A stretch of DNA of 16,145 nucleotides from an uncultured Ruminococcus sp. (GCA_947176685.1 CAMWRL010000018.1:1-16145); one strand, 5' to 3'. Shown: positions 1-6,534, counted from the stretch's first letter. The notes: generated from the sequence alone by a model not told the origin. A program made the numbers and translations.

Positions 1-724
1 AATTTGCTATATATTTTTTCAGACAACTTTCCGCCGCCCTTAGCAGAAACGCTGCCGACAACATAATTATAACCCTTATAATCGGGTCTTTCCGGAACTT
101 AAAGATAATATCCAGAATAAGTCCAGCAGTAATTCCGGCAAGCACTCCGGCTGCAATAGAAACCGGTATATCCAGAAAATCCGAAATACTGACTTTTCCG
201 CCCTGCGCCATAGTCACGAACGTTGAAAAAAGCACGATTACAAAAACGTCATCACACGACGCTCCGGCAAGTATCATCTGCGGAATGCTTTTTGCTGTAC
301 CGATTTTTTCCTCAATCAGCTTAACCATTCGGGGAACTACTACCGCCGGAGATACTGCACTGAGTACTGCTCCTATAACTGCGGACTCAGTTACTGTAAT
401 TCCCAGCAATACAGATGCAAATATAATATAACCGACTATTTCCAGACACGCCGGAACAAATGACATCATTACGGCAGGTCTGCCGACTTTTTTCAGGTCG
501 GACAGGTTGAGCGAAAGTCCGGCTTTTATAAGTATTATTATAAGTGCTGTCTGCCGTAATTCAGAAGATATTCCCAGCACTGACGAGTCAATCAAGTCCA
601 GAACGTATGAACCTGTTATTATTCCGGTCAGAAGCATTCCTATAATGCGTGGAAGCTTAAGCCTGCTGAAAACGTCTGCCATAAATATTCCCGCAATAAA
701 GATAATCCCAAGTGAAAAAAGCAT
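1..724 (-). CDS. Cation/proton antiporter (CPA family), C-terminal part beyond the window
   Basis: The 241 visible residues are very hydrophobic and match the sodium/hydrogen exchanger fold: a short N-terminal helix, then GMLLTGIITG, a helix containing AVSPAVVVPRM (about residues 122-132) and a helix containing GASCDDVFVIV (about 154-164). Such transporters exchange Na+ or K+ for protons across the cytoplasmic membrane. In the family, paired acidic residues in this helix (here D158-D159) are typical of the electrogenic CPA2-like type, while an Asn-Asp pair is typical of electroneutral members; ion choice cannot be read from the sequence. The ATG is preceded by GGAGG at good spacing. The gene runs off the left edge, so its C-terminus and any regulatory RCK/TrkA domain are unseen. 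A strong terminator separates it from the upstream gene, and I saw no clear promoter of its own. Confidence 0.85.
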   Translation of the reverse strand, partial: MLFSLGIIFIAGIFMADVFSRLKLPRIIGMLLTGIITGSYVLDLIDSSVLGISSELRQTALIIILIKAGLSLNLSDLKKVGRPAVMMSFVPACLEIVGYIIFASVLLGITVTESAVIGAVLSAVSPAVVVPRMVKLIEEKIGTAKSIPQMILAGASCDDVFVIVLFSTFVTMAQGGKVSISDFLDIPVSIAAGVLAGITAGLILDIIFKFRKDPIIRVIIMLSAAFLLRAAESCLKKYIAN

Positions 725-743
725 AAAAATTCCTCCATTAATA

Positions 744-790
744 AATTAAAAAAGCCGACAACTTCTGCGTAAAGCAGAAGTCATCAGCTT
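744..790 (-). terminator. Intrinsic terminator after the SH3-domain gene
   Basis: Read on the minus strand, positions 790-774 pair with 768-752 in a continuous 17-bp stem that includes three G-U pairs, around a five-base loop (773-769). A run of Ts follows (753-748). It lies just past the stop of the SH3-domain gene and before the antiporter start. Confidence 0.85.
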
Positions 791-847
791 GTAAAAGCGG
801 TTTAGTCCGTACGGACAAGGGAGAACATCATTCCCCGAAATATCCAA

Positions 848-1618
848 TTAATAGTGCCATACATGACCTTGTGAACAGTAATAATTACCATCAGCGGCGT
901 TATAGTATGAATCATATCCGCAGTATATGCACCATGCGTCCGGATTCCAGCCATCGTCCCAGCCGTCACCGTCAGCGTCAACGCCCATAAGACCATCATT
1001 AGGATTGCCGGTATAGTTGTTGTTATTGCTATTGTTGTCAATATTATTATTTCCGTTGGCATCTGTAGTATTCTGCGGATTTGTCGGGTCAGACATAATA
1101 TCATTTGGGTCTGCTTTTCTTGCGTCAATCAAATTTATCCAACCGGAATGGTCTTCCAGAAGTCCCCATTTACTGCCGCTGTCATCTACGGTTTCTTTTA
1201 TAATAATATAACTTCCTCTGTCGGTGATAGTTCCCATAAGCATACTGTTATATGACGGTTCAGAATAAATGTCAAGTGCCGGATTGGCAAGTTTTATTAT
1301 GTATTCCTTGAACTCTCCGTTACTGTTTACTGTAAGAGTACCTGTAACAGGCTGGGTCATAATGTCAGCCGTTGAGGTTGTCTGCATTGATTCGCTAAAC
1401 ATTGTGGTTGTAGTAGTTGTAGTAGTAACAGGCGGCGGAACTATTACATTTACAGACATTGTTGTTGTAGTTTGGGTATTTGGTTCATATGATTCATTTT
1501 TTCTTTCGTGAGTAAGTTTCAGAAGACTTCCGCACCACAACGCAACAAGTACCAATATCACCACTGCACCGGAAAGTACCATAACTTTTCCGATATTAAG
1601 ATTTTTCTTATCAGCCAT
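848..1618 (-). CDS. Membrane-anchored extracytoplasmic SH3-domain protein
   Basis: This 256-residue protein has one N-terminal membrane helix (about residues 11-34) after a basic MADKKN start, so the rest should lie outside the membrane. A Thr-rich linker with an unbroken run of eight threonines (about 65-72) follows. Residues 106-166 resemble a bacterial SH3 domain (LDIYSEPSYNS ... KWGLLEDHSGWINLIDA), a module that often binds cell-wall peptide. A second Asn-rich linker (about 186-208) leads to an acidic DADGDGWDDG segment and a tail with C230-x2-C233, C248 and H252 that could bind zinc. The start is supported by AAAGGAG nine bases upstream and a consensus promoter. It is transcribed alone and ends at a strong terminator. 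I do not recognise a named gene; wall binding and metal binding are inferences. Confidence 0.8.
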   Translation of the reverse strand: MADKKNLNIGKVMVLSGAVVILVLVALWCGSLLKLTHERKNESYEPNTQTTTTMSVNVIVPPPVTTTTTTTTMFSESMQTTSTADIMTQPVTGTLTVNSNGEFKEYIIKLANPALDIYSEPSYNSMLMGTITDRGSYIIIKETVDDSGSKWGLLEDHSGWINLIDARKADPNDIMSDPTNPQNTTDANGNNNIDNNSNNNNYTGNPNDGLMGVDADGDGWDDGWNPDAWCIYCGYDSYYNAADGNYYCSQGHVWHY

Positions 1619-1636
1619 TTCAAATAACTCCTTTTT

Positions 1637-1658
1637 CGGAAATACTCAGAGTATTCCG
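1637..1658 (-). repeat. Inverted repeat in the leader of the SH3-domain gene
   Basis: CGGAA(A)TAC and GTATTCCG form an 8-bp inverted repeat with one bulged base around a five-base loop. It lies between the promoter and the ribosome site of the SH3-domain gene, so it could be an operator or a leader hairpin. Function unknown. Confidence 0.45.
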
Positions 1659-1683
1659 ACATTAATTATATCCTGCACATAAT

Positions 1684-1712
1684 ATTATACATAACGTTTC
1701 ACGGAATGTCAA
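1684..1712 (-). promoter_or_regulatory. Consensus sigma-A promoter of the SH3-domain gene
   Basis: On the minus strand TTGACA (1712-1707), a 17-base spacer and TATAAT (1689-1684) match the housekeeping consensus exactly. The expected start of transcription leaves a leader of about 60 bases before the ATG at 1618. Confidence 0.85.
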
Positions 1713-1789
1713 TAGATTTCTGCATTAAAAAAGGCTGATTTGTGCATATTGACATATATATAAAAATAAATTTTAATCAACTATGACTA

Positions 1790-1818
1790 TTGACAAAATT
1801 CCGTTGATATGTTAAAAT
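1790..1818 (+). promoter_or_regulatory. Sigma-A promoter of the Fur-family gene
   Basis: TTGACA (1790-1795), 17 bases, then TAAAAT (1813-1818). It lies 37 bases before the ATG at 1855. A further TTGACA at 1749 with a TTTAAT-like -10 may be a weaker upstream promoter. I saw no clear Fur, Zur or PerR box. Confidence 0.75.
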
Positions 1819-1854
1819 CTAAAATTGTAAACCAATCGCATTCGAGGTGAAACT

Positions 1855-2268
1855 ATGAAACAGGATTCAGGATACAAGACAAGGCAAAAAGAAAAACTTC
1901 TTGATTACCTTGTCCGCAACAAGGAAAAACATACCAATGTACAGGAAATCAGCGCATTTCTGACGGCTGAGGGTACTCCGGTAGGTACTGCAACAATATA
2001 CAGACAACTTGACAGACTGGTTGAATGCGGAGTGGTACGGAGATACAATTTTGACGGAAAAACAGGTGCTTGTTACCAGTACATTGAGGACGACAACGAC
2101 TGTCACGAACACTTTCACCTGAAATGCACGTTATGCGGTAAACTCATACATCTGAGCTGCGACCGCCTGTCGGACATAAACCAACATATATTTGAACGTC
2201 ATGGATTTCAGATTGACCCGTCACAGACCGTCTTTTACGGTACATGCTCCGAATGTTCAGCAGAATAA
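1855..2268 (+). CDS. Fur-family metal-responsive repressor (Fur/Zur/PerR type)
   Basis: At 137 residues this is the usual Fur-family length. Residues 1-75 form the winged-helix DNA-binding part, with the characteristic GTATIYRQLDRLVECGVV segment (about 44-61). Then comes the metal region CHEHFHLKCTLCG (83-95), and C131-S-E-C134 near the end. C91/C94 with C131/C134 should form the structural Cys4 zinc site, and H84, E85, H86 and H88 are candidate regulatory metal ligands. Proteins of this family bind DNA as dimers when loaded with metal and repress metal uptake or oxidative-stress genes. Sequence alone does not separate Fur from Zur or PerR. GAGGTG precedes the ATG. The gene has its own promoter and terminator, so it is monocistronic, and no metal transporter lies beside it. 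Confidence 0.9.
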   Translation: MKQDSGYKTRQKEKLLDYLVRNKEKHTNVQEISAFLTAEGTPVGTATIYRQLDRLVECGVVRRYNFDGKTGACYQYIEDDNDCHEHFHLKCTLCGKLIHLSCDRLSDINQHIFERHGFQIDPSQTVFYGTCSECSAE

Positions 2269-2275
2269 TAAAAAC

Positions 2276-2303
2276 GCTGTCTTTTACGGAGACAGCATTT
2301 TAT
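2276..2303. terminator. Bidirectional terminator between fur-like gene and zinc-ribbon gene
   Basis: GCTGTCT (2276-2282) and AGACAGC (2290-2296) form a 7-bp stem around a seven-base loop, with a T-rich stretch after it on the plus strand and an A-rich stretch before it that serves as the T tract on the minus strand. The two genes converge on it. Confidence 0.8.
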
Positions 2304-2305
2304 TT

Positions 2306-2974
2306 TCAGAAAAATGAATAAGTCAACATATCAGTAAGTCCGGACTCATCTTTGTATGTGGAGATTTTCCAGTCATCGCCCTTTACCTTTACAACATAGA
2401 GCCACGAAGTTTCGGTTTCCTTATCCTTTTTGCCCTTTACCTGCATTTTTACTTTTACTTTGTAAGCCTTGCTGATTTTTGCATCAAAATCATCTTCATA
2501 TTCGTCTGCGATTTCGTCAAAGTCATCGCCTTTCACTTTTTTCTTGTCAAGAAATTCAACACTGAATTTAATATTTTTGCCATAATCGTCTTCAAGGTCT
2601 TCAATCATATCTTCAAGACCCTCGTCCATTTTATCCATCAGGTCGTCCCAGTCAAAAGACTCATCTTTCATTTCCTTTTTCATTTCTTTAAGCTTCTTCT
2701 TCGGAAGTATAGAAGACATCATTTTTTCAGAGTCGCATTTGTTGAAACTTGCTATCAAGTCATTGACAGGCTGCTTATAACCTCCGCCCATTGATGAAAA
2801 AATAATTATTACAGCAGCCAGTGCAGCTACACCAACGCCGCCTGTTACCAAAATCTTCTTATTATCTTTCTTTTGTGTTACCTGTTCTGTCTCCTGTACT
2901 TTGTTGAAAGTCTCACTGCAATTGCAGGTTTCGCCGTCCTGAAGCTCCCTGCCGCAATTCTTACAAAATGCCAT
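2306..2974 (-). CDS. Zinc-ribbon, single-pass membrane protein of unknown function
   Basis: The 222-residue protein begins with a short zinc ribbon (C4-x2-C7, C17-x-C19), then a Lys-rich stretch, one membrane helix (about 41-61) and a highly charged outer domain of about 155 residues. This layout is common among uncharacterised Firmicutes envelope proteins. The outer part has a helical Lys/Asp/Glu-rich region (about 85-130) followed by alternating segments ending in TSWLYVVKVKGDDWKISTY, which reminds me of the small NTF2-like domains of such proteins; that fold is inference. With the zinc ribbon inside and the charged domain outside, a sensor or stress role is possible but not shown. AGGAGG precedes the ATG, and a near-consensus promoter lies upstream. 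It ends at the terminator shared with the Fur-family gene. Confidence 0.8.
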   Translation of the reverse strand: MAFCKNCGRELQDGETCNCSETFNKVQETEQVTQKKDNKKILVTGGVGVAALAAVIIIFSSMGGGYKQPVNDLIASFNKCDSEKMMSSILPKKKLKEMKKEMKDESFDWDDLMDKMDEGLEDMIEDLEDDYGKNIKFSVEFLDKKKVKGDDFDEIADEYEDDFDAKISKAYKVKVKMQVKGKKDKETETSWLYVVKVKGDDWKISTYKDESGLTDMLTYSFF

Positions 2975-3006
2975 ATAAAAACCCTCCTGTTAAAAATAAT
3001 ATAATT

Positions 3007-3035
3007 ATTTTATCACACCAGCATCACATTGTCAA
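3007..3035 (-). promoter_or_regulatory. Sigma-A promoter of the zinc-ribbon gene
   Basis: On the minus strand TTGACA (3035-3030), a 17-base spacer and TAAAAT (3012-3007), about 33 bases before the ATG at 2974. Confidence 0.75.
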
Positions 3036-3154
3036 GCCGTAAAAGCAACAATCCTGTCAAAAAATTGTACAATTCGGCAGATTACCCAAAATATGATGAC
3101 TTTAATGACGATATGTGCTGTTATGGATTTATTTCAGAAAAGGAGTTGAAAAAA

Positions 3155-3505
3155 ATGAACTATATCCACGAACCTACAGACTTACAGTGCGGACAGGCTG
3201 TACTTGCAATGGTGCTTGACAAGACGGTTGATGAAATAGTCCGCTATCTGGACAACGACAGGGAAACAACACTAAAAGAAATGAAACAGACTTTCAGAAC
3301 GTTCGGGGTGAAAATATCCGATACAAGAGTACAGGTATATGACAAAAAAGATTTACCGGAAATGTGTCTTTTAAGTCTGGAGACTCCCCGCTGCTGGCAC
3401 TGGTCACTCTACTGTAAAGGGACTTTTTATGACCCTGAACACGGTGTTATGAATGATTTTCCGGTATCAGAACGCCGCTATTACTGGAAATTAGAACGGA
3501 TATAA
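3155..3505 (+). CDS. Small C39-like (papain-fold) cysteine peptidase-like protein
   Basis: This 116-residue protein has the hallmarks of the C39/papain-like fold: EPTDLQCGQAVLAMVL near the N-terminus with the presumed nucleophile C12, and CWHWSLYCKGTFYDPEHG with presumed catalytic H82 and D93. C39 domains cleave leader peptides or other proteins. Here there is no signal peptide, transporter domain or visible substrate gene, so it should be cytoplasmic. In family members the residue six before the Cys is usually the oxyanion-hole Gln; here it is E6, so activity is uncertain. I chose the ATG at 3155 because AAAGGAG lies nine bases before it. The frame stays open upstream to a TTG at 3029, but no start there has a ribosome site. 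Its own promoter is not clear. A terminator overlaps the stop codon. Confidence 0.7.
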   Translation: MNYIHEPTDLQCGQAVLAMVLDKTVDEIVRYLDNDRETTLKEMKQTFRTFGVKISDTRVQVYDKKDLPEMCLLSLETPRCWHWSLYCKGTFYDPEHGVMNDFPVSERRYYWKLERI

Positions 3506-3520
3506 GTCCGTTCTTTTTTT
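3494..3520 (+). terminator. Intrinsic terminator of the C39-like gene
   Basis: GAACGGA (3494-3500) pairs with TCCGTTC (3507-3513) and is followed directly by seven Ts. The upstream arm lies inside the last codons and the TAA stop is in the loop. Confidence 0.9.
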
Positions 3521-3525
3521 GGGAC

Positions 3526-3554
3526 TTGACAAAAATTGTAAGAAGTGTTATAAT
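3526..3554 (+). promoter_or_regulatory. Consensus sigma-A promoter of the marR-yczE-like operon
   Basis: TTGACA (3526-3531), exactly 17 bases, then TATAAT (3549-3554), a perfect match to the housekeeping consensus. Such a strong promoter directly before an operator suits a repressed operon. Confidence 0.9.
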
Positions 3555-3579
3555 AAGAATTGTTATCATAACAATACTT
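3555..3579. promoter_or_regulatory. Palindromic operator, likely MarR autoregulation site
   Basis: ATTGTTAT and ATAACAAT are perfect 8-bp arms around one central C (3559-3575). Flanking AAG and CTT extend the symmetry to 25 bases with one mismatched pair. The site begins right after the -10 box and covers the expected transcription start. Size and AT-rich TTG/CAA ends suit MarR-family dimers. Binding by the adjacent regulator is inferred. Confidence 0.8.
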
Positions 3580-3599
3580 ATTAAAAGAGGTGCTTTTTT

Positions 3600-4019
3600 A
3601 TGGAAAGTCTGCATTATCTGTTAATGAAATCACATTCAGTTATGCAAAGAAACATTTACTCAGAAGTACGGAAAATAGGTCTTACTTCCGGACAGCCGAA
3701 AATCCTTGACTACCTGCGTGACCACGAGGGCAGTGACCAGAAAACTATAGCCGGTTACTGCGAAATTGAGCCTGCAACCTTAGGCAGTATACTGTTGAGA
3801 ATGGAGCAGAAAGGTCTTATTGAACGCCGTCAGAAAAACGGCAACAGACGGTCGTTGTTTGTGTACCTCACGGACAGCGGCAGAGAGGTCTGCAAAAAAA
3901 TGAACAGTATTTTCAGTCAGAAAGATGAACAGGCTATAAAGGGTCTGACGTCTGAGGAAATCGACATATTAAAAAAGACTCTCACAAAAATATGTGAGAA
4001 TCTTGACGGAAAGGATTGA
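3600..4019 (+). CDS. MarR-family transcriptional regulator
   Basis: The 139-residue protein has the MarR winged-helix layout. An N-terminal dimerisation helix leads to LTSGQPKILDYLRDHEGSDQ (about 28-47), then the recognition helix (about 57-72, including ATLGSILLRMEQKGLIERR), the basic wing RRQKNGNRRSLFVYLTDSG (about 76-94) and a long C-terminal dimerisation helix. These dimers usually repress their own operon until a ligand or oxidant releases them. GAGGTG lies before the ATG. The palindrome at 3555-3579 overlaps the transcription start, which suggests autoregulation. The gene is followed five bases later by the membrane protein it probably controls. The ligand is unknown. Confidence 0.92.
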   Translation: MESLHYLLMKSHSVMQRNIYSEVRKIGLTSGQPKILDYLRDHEGSDQKTIAGYCEIEPATLGSILLRMEQKGLIERRQKNGNRRSLFVYLTDSGREVCKKMNSIFSQKDEQAIKGLTSEEIDILKKTLTKICENLDGKD

Positions 4020-4024
4020 TTATT

Positions 4025-4675
4025 ATGGAAAAACAGAGAACTCTTGCAAATCGTCTTATATGCTACTTCGTGGGACTGTTTATAATGACAATAGGTATAG
4101 CACTGTCCGTCAAGTCCGACTTGGGCGTGTCGCCTGTAAGTTCCATACCATATACGCTGACAGTCTGCTGGGGCGTGGAAATGGGTAAGGCAACTATATT
4201 GTTTCACTGCGTACTTATTATAATACAGATACTTATTTTAAGAAAAAACTTTAAATTAAAGTCACTATTACAGCTTCCTGTCGGAATAGTTTTCGGGTAC
4301 TTCACGACTTTCTGCAACTCCCTTGCGGAAAAGCTTCCGGCAACAGATAATTATTTTTTAAGAATAGTAATGATTTTAATAAGCGTTGTACTTGTGGCAA
4401 TAGGGATATTTATGTATCTTCCGGCGGACATAATGTCTCTTGCCGGCGAGGGAGTTATGCAGGCTGTTGCGGACACGCTGAAAACGGAATTTTCAAGAAT
4501 CAAAGTCGCATTTGACGTAACTATGGTAATAATATCGCTTGCAACGTGTCTGATAGTTATGCACACTATGGGAAGTGTCGGAATAGGTACAGTTATTGCG
4601 GCACTGCTTGTGGGCGTGGTTATCGGCTGGATTAAGAAATTATGGGCAAAGCGTTCTAATCCCAGTAGGACTTGA
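4025..4675 (+). CDS. YczE/YitT-like integral membrane protein
   Basis: The 216-residue protein has about six membrane helices (roughly 10-30, 55-73, 80-98, 112-132, 162-180 and 186-204). The first helix is followed by SVKSDLGVSPVSSIPYTLT, typical of the YczE/YitT group of membrane proteins, whose biochemical role is unknown. I prefer the ATG at 4025 to the TTG at 4016, because the AAAGG ribosome site at 4010-4014 is ten bases from the ATG but only one from the TTG. It is cotranscribed with marR, so it is likely derepressed by the same signal and could be a transporter or efflux component; that is inference. Its last 20 bases overlap the end of the convergent gene at 4656, with no terminator between them. 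Confidence 0.8.
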   Translation: MEKQRTLANRLICYFVGLFIMTIGIALSVKSDLGVSPVSSIPYTLTVCWGVEMGKATILFHCVLIIIQILILRKNFKLKSLLQLPVGIVFGYFTTFCNSLAEKLPATDNYFLRIVMILISVVLVAIGIFMYLPADIMSLAGEGVMQAVADTLKTEFSRIKVAFDVTMVIISLATCLIVMHTMGSVGIGTVIAALLVGVVIGWIKKLWAKRSNPSRT

Positions 4676-5915
4676 CTACATCAAGACTGTCTTTTCCGTA
4701 TTCTACAATGTGGTCAATCATAAGCTTTTCAGTTTTTTCGTCCTTGAAATGCGTGAGAGCCGTCCACGCTGTTTCAAACGGCAGATGATAGGTGCTTTTT
4801 GAAATGATTTTGACAGCCGTCCGGTAAGCCATATCCCTGTTATTTTTCATAAGGTATATGATTGCACATTTCAGACGTGCGCAGTTATCGAAAGAACATT
4901 CGTTTATCCAGCGGTCAATAATTTCGTCAGTCAAATCTGCACCCTCAATATCGTAAGCGTATAATTCCATAAGCGTTTCTATATTCAGATAGTATTTTTT
5001 AGCGTTTATTTCGGCTTCCGGAAACTCTTTTCCGGTTAAATTATATTCAGTTATTTTAATATCTTCCGGAAGTCTTTTTATATCCGGCATACATTCACCG
5101 TAAAGACTTCCGGCAGGTACGGGGATTTTAATATCACTGAATCCAACGCTTCTTATTCTTGTATCATATGTGACGGATTTTTCACCTTTTTCAAAAATAC
5201 AACTACTTGTTTTTATTATGGTAAGACAGTTTACCTGTTGTCCGAGAAGTGCCGCCGCTGTAGCTTTGTGATGACCGTCAAGCAAGGCACTTATAAAACC
5301 GTACTCGTGATATGCCAAAGCTCTTGGCGGATTAGGATTATTTTTCAGTATTTCCACATATTCGTCAATGCGTTTCTGGTTGCAGACTTCGGACGACTGC
5401 GTGGGATATAGGTACTGCGGAAAACCATTTATAACACTGAAAGTCTCGCTGTGATAGTATTCAAGGCGAAAGCCATTATTATAAGTCATTTTGTTAGGTA
5501 CAGACCAGAAAAAATTACCTTTTCCGTCTGTAGGGTTGTGCGGAACGTCCGCAAGCAGATAATAACCGTCCTCAAGGAGATTTAAAAGAGGTTTAAGCGT
5601 TTCGGCAGAAGTTTTTATATCTTTGTAGTCGCTGTTGAGACATTCACTGACGGCTTTAAGCTCCGGACAGTCTATATTTTCTGTACCATAGCCCGTTGCA
5701 AGCATTCCCTCACACGTCGGACAAATCGGAATATATTCCTGTAATATGGGCTTGTCATTTAAAGTCAGATGACTATAATATGAATAGTCCTCATAGTTTT
5801 CTGCACTGGATTTGTGCCTGATAGTACCCAGACCGCTATGCACCCTGAACATAACAGCTGAATTACACCACGGATATTCCGAAACGTCAATTTGCTTTAA
5901 AATTTTTACTGGCAT
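4656..5915 (-). CDS. Uncharacterised protein with ParB/sulfiredoxin-like DGHHKA motif
   Basis: I do not recognise a named gene. The 419-residue protein has a Cys-rich N-terminal part with C65-P-T-C68 inside a Tyr-rich region, then a central block RIDEYVEILKNNPNPPRALA followed by ALLDGHHKATAAALLGQ (about 210-226). The DGHHKATAA segment matches the D/EGHHR-x-x-A signature of ParB N-terminal/sulfiredoxin-fold domains, where it contributes to nucleotide binding; Lys replaces the usual Arg. The C-terminal 90 residues look helical and HEAT-like. No signal peptide or membrane helix is present, so it should be cytoplasmic. The start at 5915 has GGAGG before it and a promoter at 5941-5969. A longer reading from 5999 would begin upstream of that promoter. 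Function unknown; the fold assignment rests on one motif. Confidence 0.75.
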   Translation of the reverse strand: MPVKILKQIDVSEYPWCNSAVMFRVHSGLGTIRHKSSAENYEDYSYYSHLTLNDKPILQEYIPICPTCEGMLATGYGTENIDCPELKAVSECLNSDYKDIKTSAETLKPLLNLLEDGYYLLADVPHNPTDGKGNFFWSVPNKMTYNNGFRLEYYHSETFSVINGFPQYLYPTQSSEVCNQKRIDEYVEILKNNPNPPRALAYHEYGFISALLDGHHKATAAALLGQQVNCLTIIKTSSCIFEKGEKSVTYDTRIRSVGFSDIKIPVPAGSLYGECMPDIKRLPEDIKITEYNLTGKEFPEAEINAKKYYLNIETLMELYAYDIEGADLTDEIIDRWINECSFDNCARLKCAIIYLMKNNRDMAYRTAVKIISKSTYHLPFETAWTALTHFKDEKTEKLMIDHIVEYGKDSLDVVKSYWD

Positions 5916-5940
5916 ATTATAACCTCCGTTTGTTTTTGTA

Positions 5941-5969
5941 ATTATATCACGGAAATGCCAAAAAGTCAA
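5941..5969 (-). promoter_or_regulatory. Sigma-A promoter of the DGHHKA-motif gene
   Basis: On the minus strand TTGACT (5969-5964), a 17-base spacer and TATAAT (5946-5941). It lies between the XRE gene and the DGHHKA gene, 25 bases before the latter's ATG, and settles the choice of start. Confidence 0.8.
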
Positions 5970-5979
5970 CAAATATAGG

Positions 5980-6486
5980 TTATTTTCCTGTACCGTCATA
6001 GGCGTGTTTTTCTATGTAAGCCATCATTGAATTATTTCTCCAGCAATGCGCTGAAAATAAAATAATCAATGCCGAATAACATACCATATATTTTTTTAAT
6101 ACAATGCCTGCAACAGTCAGCGTCAAAATACAGATTCCAAGCAAGACCATAACTGCTGTATGTTCTTCAAGCCATTTTTTCCTGTAGAAATCAATCTTTT
6201 CCTTCAGGGAAAAACGACTGTTTTTTATTGTCTGAACAAGGTTTTCTTCAGCAGTTTTTTTATATTCTTCGTCTGCAAGCCTCCTGCCGCTGAGAATTTC
6301 GTTTATGCTGACGCCGAATTTTTCACTCATAATCAGCAATGCGTCTGCCGGCGGCAAATATACTCCAGTCTCCCAACGTGAAATGGTTTTATTGGTTACG
6401 CCGATTATCTCTCCCAACTGCTCTTGCGTAAGTCCCTGCTGTTTTCTGAGTTCTGATATGAATTTTCCGATACTGATTAAATCCAT
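5980..6486 (-). CDS. XRE-family regulator with C-terminal membrane helices
   Basis: Residues 7-64 of this 168-residue protein are a classic Cro/cI-type helix-turn-helix (ISELRKQQGLTQEQLGEIIG, then TNKTISRWETGVYLPP), ending in FGVSINEILSGRR. A charged linker (about 70-108) leads to two predicted membrane helices (about 112-130 and 133-147). This arrangement, a DNA-binding domain tied to the membrane, is frequent in Firmicutes, where the tail may sense the envelope. I chose the ATG at 6486 because GGAGGTG lies just before it and a promoter lies at 6506-6534. The target is unknown; the next gene downstream has its own promoter. No terminator was seen after the stop, so some readthrough is possible. 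Confidence 0.88.
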   Translation of the reverse strand: MDLISIGKFISELRKQQGLTQEQLGEIIGVTNKTISRWETGVYLPPADALLIMSEKFGVSINEILSGRRLADEEYKKTAEENLVQTIKNSRFSLKEKIDFYRKKWLEEHTAVMVLLGICILTLTVAGIVLKKYMVCYSALIILFSAHCWRNNSMMAYIEKHAYDGTGK

Positions 6487-6505
6487 TTTCTCACCTCCGG
6501 AAAAA

Positions 6506-6534
6506 ATTATATCAGACAGAGGAGTTTTTGTCCA
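6506..6534 (-). promoter_or_regulatory. Sigma-A promoter of the XRE gene
   Basis: On the minus strand TGGACA (6534-6529), a 17-base spacer and TATAAT (6511-6506), about 20 bases before the ATG at 6486. Confidence 0.75.

Noticed and set aside
802..1128. 108-codon minus-strand frame overlapping the end of the SH3-domain gene
   Set aside because: It overlaps the SH3 gene in another frame, is rich in Ile/Thr from repeated codons, and has no ribosome site.
3981..3998. CTCACA/TGTGAG inverted repeat near the end of marR as a terminator
   Set aside because: It lies inside the coding sequence, has no T tract and is followed five codons later by the stop and the cotranscribed gene.
5916..5999. Longer N-terminus for the DGHHKA protein, starting at 5999
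   Set aside because: That start lies upstream of the promoter at 5941-5969 and inside the XRE gene, while the ATG at 5915 has GGAGG at good spacing.
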